64,000 nucleotides of DNA. Source: Neurospora tetrasperma FGSC 2508 (lineage: Eukaryota > Ascomycota > Sordariomycetes > Sordariales > Sordariaceae). Positions 60,702 to 64,000 of this stretch are shown one piece after another (position 1 is the first letter of the stretch; each line of letters starts with the position of its first letter). The stretch spans positions 8,388,705-8,452,704 of the forward strand of contig NW_009799179.1 of the NCBI RefSeq assembly GCF_000213175.1, given 5' to 3'. The position numbers and the translations under genes were made by a program. Below the pieces are notes generated by a model. That model was given only the letters and a program-made list of their open reading frames with translations, had not been told where the DNA came from and ran no database searches.

Positions 60702-63665
60702 ATGGTCAAATCATACCTGTAAGCCTTGCGATTCTGTCCTACTTTCCTCTCGCCTGATGGCATCTCTAATACACATGGGAACAACAGCAAGTTCGAGCCC
60801 TCCAAGTCCTTCGGTGTCGTCGCAACCAGCTCCTCGAATCTCGTCTGGACCTCCTCCAAAGACAAGTCTGGCACCGGTGCGGGCCAGGCCATCGTCGCCG
60901 CCAACAATGAGGTTCTAACTTGGGATATCAAGAAGGGCGAGCTTCTCAACCGCTGGAAGGACGAGAACTGCAAGGCCCAGGTCACCGCCATCGCTCAGAG
61001 CAAGACCGATCCCGACGTATTCGCGGTCGGCTACGAAGACGGCAGCATCAAGCTGTGGGATAGCAAGATCTCCACCACCATTGTCAGCTTCAATGGACAC
61101 AAGTCGGCAATCACGATACTGGCCTTCGACAAGTCGGGAGTGCGCCTGGCCAGTGGCGCAAAGGATACCGATGTAATTGTTTGGGATTTGGTTGCCGAAG
61201 TCGGCCAGTACAAGCTACGAGGACACAAGGATCAGATCACAGGACTGCGATTCATCGAGCCCGAGCCGCAAATACCCGAGGGCGGCGACGATGAAGAGCA
61301 GGCTATGGTGCTGGACAACGAAGCGACAGAAGGTTTCCTCTTGACGACCGGCAAGGATGCGCTCATCAAGCTTTGGGATCTTTCATCACGGCATTGTATC
61401 GAGACCCATGTGGCACAGAACAGCGGCGAGTGCTGGGCGCTTGGTGTTTCTCCCGACCTTAGTGGATGCGTCACAGCTGGCAACGACGGCGAGATGAGGG
61501 TATGGGCTTTGGATGTAACAGGACTCGCTTCGTCAGCACGCAAGGTCGATCTCTCGCAAGCAATCAACTTCCTCCACGATCGCGGCACACTACACCGTTC
61601 GAGCAAGGAAAGGGCCGTCGAGGTCATCTTCCACCCCCGTCGCGACTATTTTGCAGTACATGGCGTCGAGAAGTCTGTCGAGATTTGGAGGATACGAAAC
61701 GAAGCCGAAATCAAGAAGAGCTTGGCGAGGAAGCGGAGAAGAAGAAGAGAGCTGGCTGCGAAGAAGGGCAAGAAGGAAGCAGAGGCGGAAGAGGAAGACG
61801 ACAAGGCCGATGATATTTCAAAAGCAGACATCTCCGACGTCTTCGTACAGCATGTTATCGTGCGGACAACAGGCAAGGTTCGGTCGGTCGCTTGGGCCCT
61901 CAGTCAAGGAACCAAGGATCTCCAGCTCCTTGTTGGAGGCACAAACAACCTGCTCGAGACATATACCATTGTTGGAAAGGATAAGCTCAAGTCCAAGGGT
62001 GATGCGCCAGACTACAACAAAGCGCTTGCGGTGGAGCTTCCCGGACACCGAACAGACATTCGTGCCCTCTCCATCAGCTCAGACGACAAGATGTTGGCTT
62101 CGGCAGCAAACGGCTCCCTCAAGATCTGGAACATCAAGACCAACACATGCATCCGGACATTCGAGTGTGGCTACGCTCTCTGCTGTTCCTTCTTGCCTGG
62201 CGACAAGGTGGTCGTGGTCGGAACCAAGGAGGGCGAGCTTCAACTTTACGATGTTGCTTCGGCATCTCTGTTAGAGAGCGTTAACGCCCACGAAGGCCAC
62301 GCCATCTGGTCACTACAGGTTCACCCAGACGGCAAGTCCGTTGTTTCTGGCGGTGCTGACAAGACAGCCAAGTTCTGGGACTTCAAGATCGTTCAGGAAC
62401 AGGTTCTTGGCACGTCAAGGACAACCCCCAAGCTCAAGCTTGTCCAGTCCAAGATTCTCAAGGTATCAGACGATATCCTGAGTCTCAGGTTCTCCCCCGA
62501 CGCGAAGTTGCTTGCTGTTGCTCTTCTCGACAGCACTGTTAAGGTCTTCTTCGTCGACTCATTAAAGCTTTACCTCAACCTTTACGGTCACAAGCTGCCT
62601 GTTCTCAGCATGGACATCTCCTACGACAACAAGCTTATTGTCACAAGTTCCGCCGACAAGAACATCAGAATCTGGGGTCTCGATTTCGGTGACTGCCACA
62701 AGGCTCTCTTCGGTCACCAGGACTCCATCCTCCAAGTTGCTTTTGTTCCTCACAACTCGGACGGCAACGGCCACCATTTCTTCAGTGCCAGCAAGGACCG
62801 CACCATCAAGTACTGGGATGCCGACAAGTTCGAGCAGATCCAGAGGATCGACGGCCACCACGGCGAGATCTGGGCCATTGCCGTTGCTCACAGCGGCCAG
62901 TTCCTCATCAGCGCCAGTCATGACAAGAGTATCCGCGTATGGGAGGAGACGGACGAGCAGATCTTCCTCGAGGAAGAGCGCGAGAAGGAGATTGAAGAGC
63001 TGTACGAGAGCACGCTCACCACCTCGCTTGAGCAAGACCCCGACGCCGAGGACGAGAACCGCGAAGTCGGCGCTGCGTCCAAGCAGACGGTTGAGACGCT
63101 CATGGCGGGTGAGCGCATCGCCGAGGCGCTCGAACTCGGCATGGCCGACCTAAACGCTATCAAGGAGTGGGAGGAGGCCAAGCAGCAGAACCCCAACGTG
63201 GCGCCGCCGCAGCGCAACGTGCTTTTCATGGCGCTCGGCAACATCAGCGCCGAGCAGCATGTCATGAACGTGCTGCAGAAGATCAAGGCGTCGGCGCTGC
63301 ACGATGCTCTGCTCGTTTTGCCATTCGCCACCGTCCCCATGCTCTTCACCTTCCTCAACATCTTTGCCATGCGCTCCATGAACATCCCGCTTACTTGTAG
63401 GATTCTGTTCTTCATGCTCAAGACCCACCACAAGCAGATCGTGGCGAGCAAGACGATGCGCGCCATGTTGGATGGCATTCGCACCAACTTGCGTGGTGCC
63501 CTCAAGCGCCAGAAGGATGAGATGGGATACAATGTTGCAGCGCTCAAGGTCGTAGGCATGCAGTTGCAGCATAAGAGCGTGAAGGATTATGTTGATGAGA
63601 AGTGGGAAGAAGAGAACGAGGAGAACAAGGCGGTCAAAAAGCGTGCTTTCGTGCAGGTTTCCTGA
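60702..63665 (+). CDS. utp12: U3 snoRNP / SSU processome WD-repeat protein UTP12 (DIP2, WDR3)
   Basis: Two exons: 60702-60718 (17 nt, encoding MVKSY plus two bases) and 60788-63665; about 964 aa. The 69-nt intron has donor GTAAGC, a CTAATAC-like branch site and acceptor AACAG. Splicing gives MVKSYLKFEPSKSFGVV, the conserved UTP12 start; the longer frame that begins at an ATG at 60726 lies in this intron and is not the real start. About a dozen WD40 blades follow in two propellers (for example FAVGYEDGSIKLWDS, LASGAKDTDVIVWDL, ASAANGSLKIWNI, VSGGADKTAKFWDF, SSADKNIRIWGL, SASHDKSIRVWEE). A Lys/Arg/Glu-rich insertion separates them (about residue 320-350), and a helical Utp12 domain closes the protein (from about residue 795). 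The family acts in the nucleolus in early 18S pre-rRNA processing. Length matches yeast UTP12 (943 aa). Confidence 0.96.
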
Positions 63666-64000
63666 GCGTCGGATGGTTGGGGTTGGCGAAGGAAACAAAG
63701 GCCGGCATGATACATGGGAGTGACCGACAGGTGGATGAAGGGTAGTGTAGGTGAAAGGAGTAGAAGGGATCTGGAAGAGGACAAATCTGTTCAGCACATA
63801 ACACAACATACATATGGTGTCTGACGTAGAGGAGAAAGGGGTGAACGGTGTTGATACCGTTTCTCTTTCGTATGGTAAAATAGGGCAACGTTTCTTTTTT
63901 TTGGGAGTTGGGGTCTAGTTAAAACGGCATTGCATAGTATTCGTTACCCTTATCTCCAAATTGCTCTGTCTTGATTCTCCCCCATCAAATTCTCCATCTT
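63666..64000. other. 3' flank of UTP12 gene to right edge
   Basis: 335 bp of 3' UTR and downstream sequence, with a T8 run at 63896-63902. No further gene is visible before the edge. Confidence 0.5.

Noticed and set aside
60726-60787. Alternative N-terminus of UTP12 from the ATG at 60726
   Set aside because: These bases form the first intron, with good donor, branch and acceptor. The spliced start matches the family.

Overview
The window looks like nuclear DNA of a filamentous ascomycete, most likely a Neurospora-like member of the Sordariales. Genes have short introns (about 50-100 nt) with GTRNGT-type donors and CTRAC/CTAAC-like branch sites. Intergenic distances are long. A very A+T-rich island made of transposons shows the one-sided transition damage expected of repeat-induced point mutation (RIP). 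Species is an inference; no rRNA or species-specific marker is present.

Layout. 1-326: 5' end of a minus-strand gene that runs off the left edge. 327-16603: a gene-poor stretch of about 16 kb holding long A/T homopolymers, a tetranucleotide repeat, an 18-bp inverted repeat and one promoter-like block. 16604-16676: tRNA-Lys(CUU), minus. 17777-21535: RAX2-type polarity marker, minus. 21536-24783: non-coding. 24784-26029: LCL3-type membrane nuclease, minus, two exons. 26815-27330: Cys-rich fungal protein of unknown role, minus. 27909-28817: HAD-family phosphatase, minus. 29403-30621: TFIIF beta subunit, minus, four exons. 31727-33260: five-finger CCCH protein, plus, three exons.

34094-55096 is one nested transposon island, built in three steps. 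A pogo/Tigger-type DNA transposon (25-bp terminal inverted repeats, TA target duplication, about 2.3 kb of its own sequence, transposase on minus) was entered by a Ty3/Gypsy element, here Gypsy-A (plus; 339-bp LTRs; target duplication AAGAC). Gypsy-A was then entered by a second Ty3/Gypsy element, Gypsy-B (minus; 466-bp LTRs; target duplication TTACA). All three are heavily damaged fossils. A further RIP-altered block with inverted ends and three degenerate internal repeats lies at 55216-55971.

Right of the island: a seven-exon flavin monooxygenase (Baeyer-Villiger type) at 56387-58630, plus; the ARPC2 subunit of the Arp2/3 complex at 58913-60073, minus, convergent with it; and the U3 snoRNP protein UTP12 at 60702-63665, plus, divergent from ARPC2 and with a 17-nt first exon.

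Apart from the monooxygenase these are mostly housekeeping genes (polarity, actin nucleation, transcription initiation, RNA processing, ribosome biogenesis) and they do not form a pathway cluster. The island is the most distinctive part of the window. No intact novel system was identified. The least explained pieces are the roughly 2.9 kb of coding-like sequence between the polymerase end and the 3' LTR of Gypsy-A, and the repeat block at 55.2-56.0 kb.
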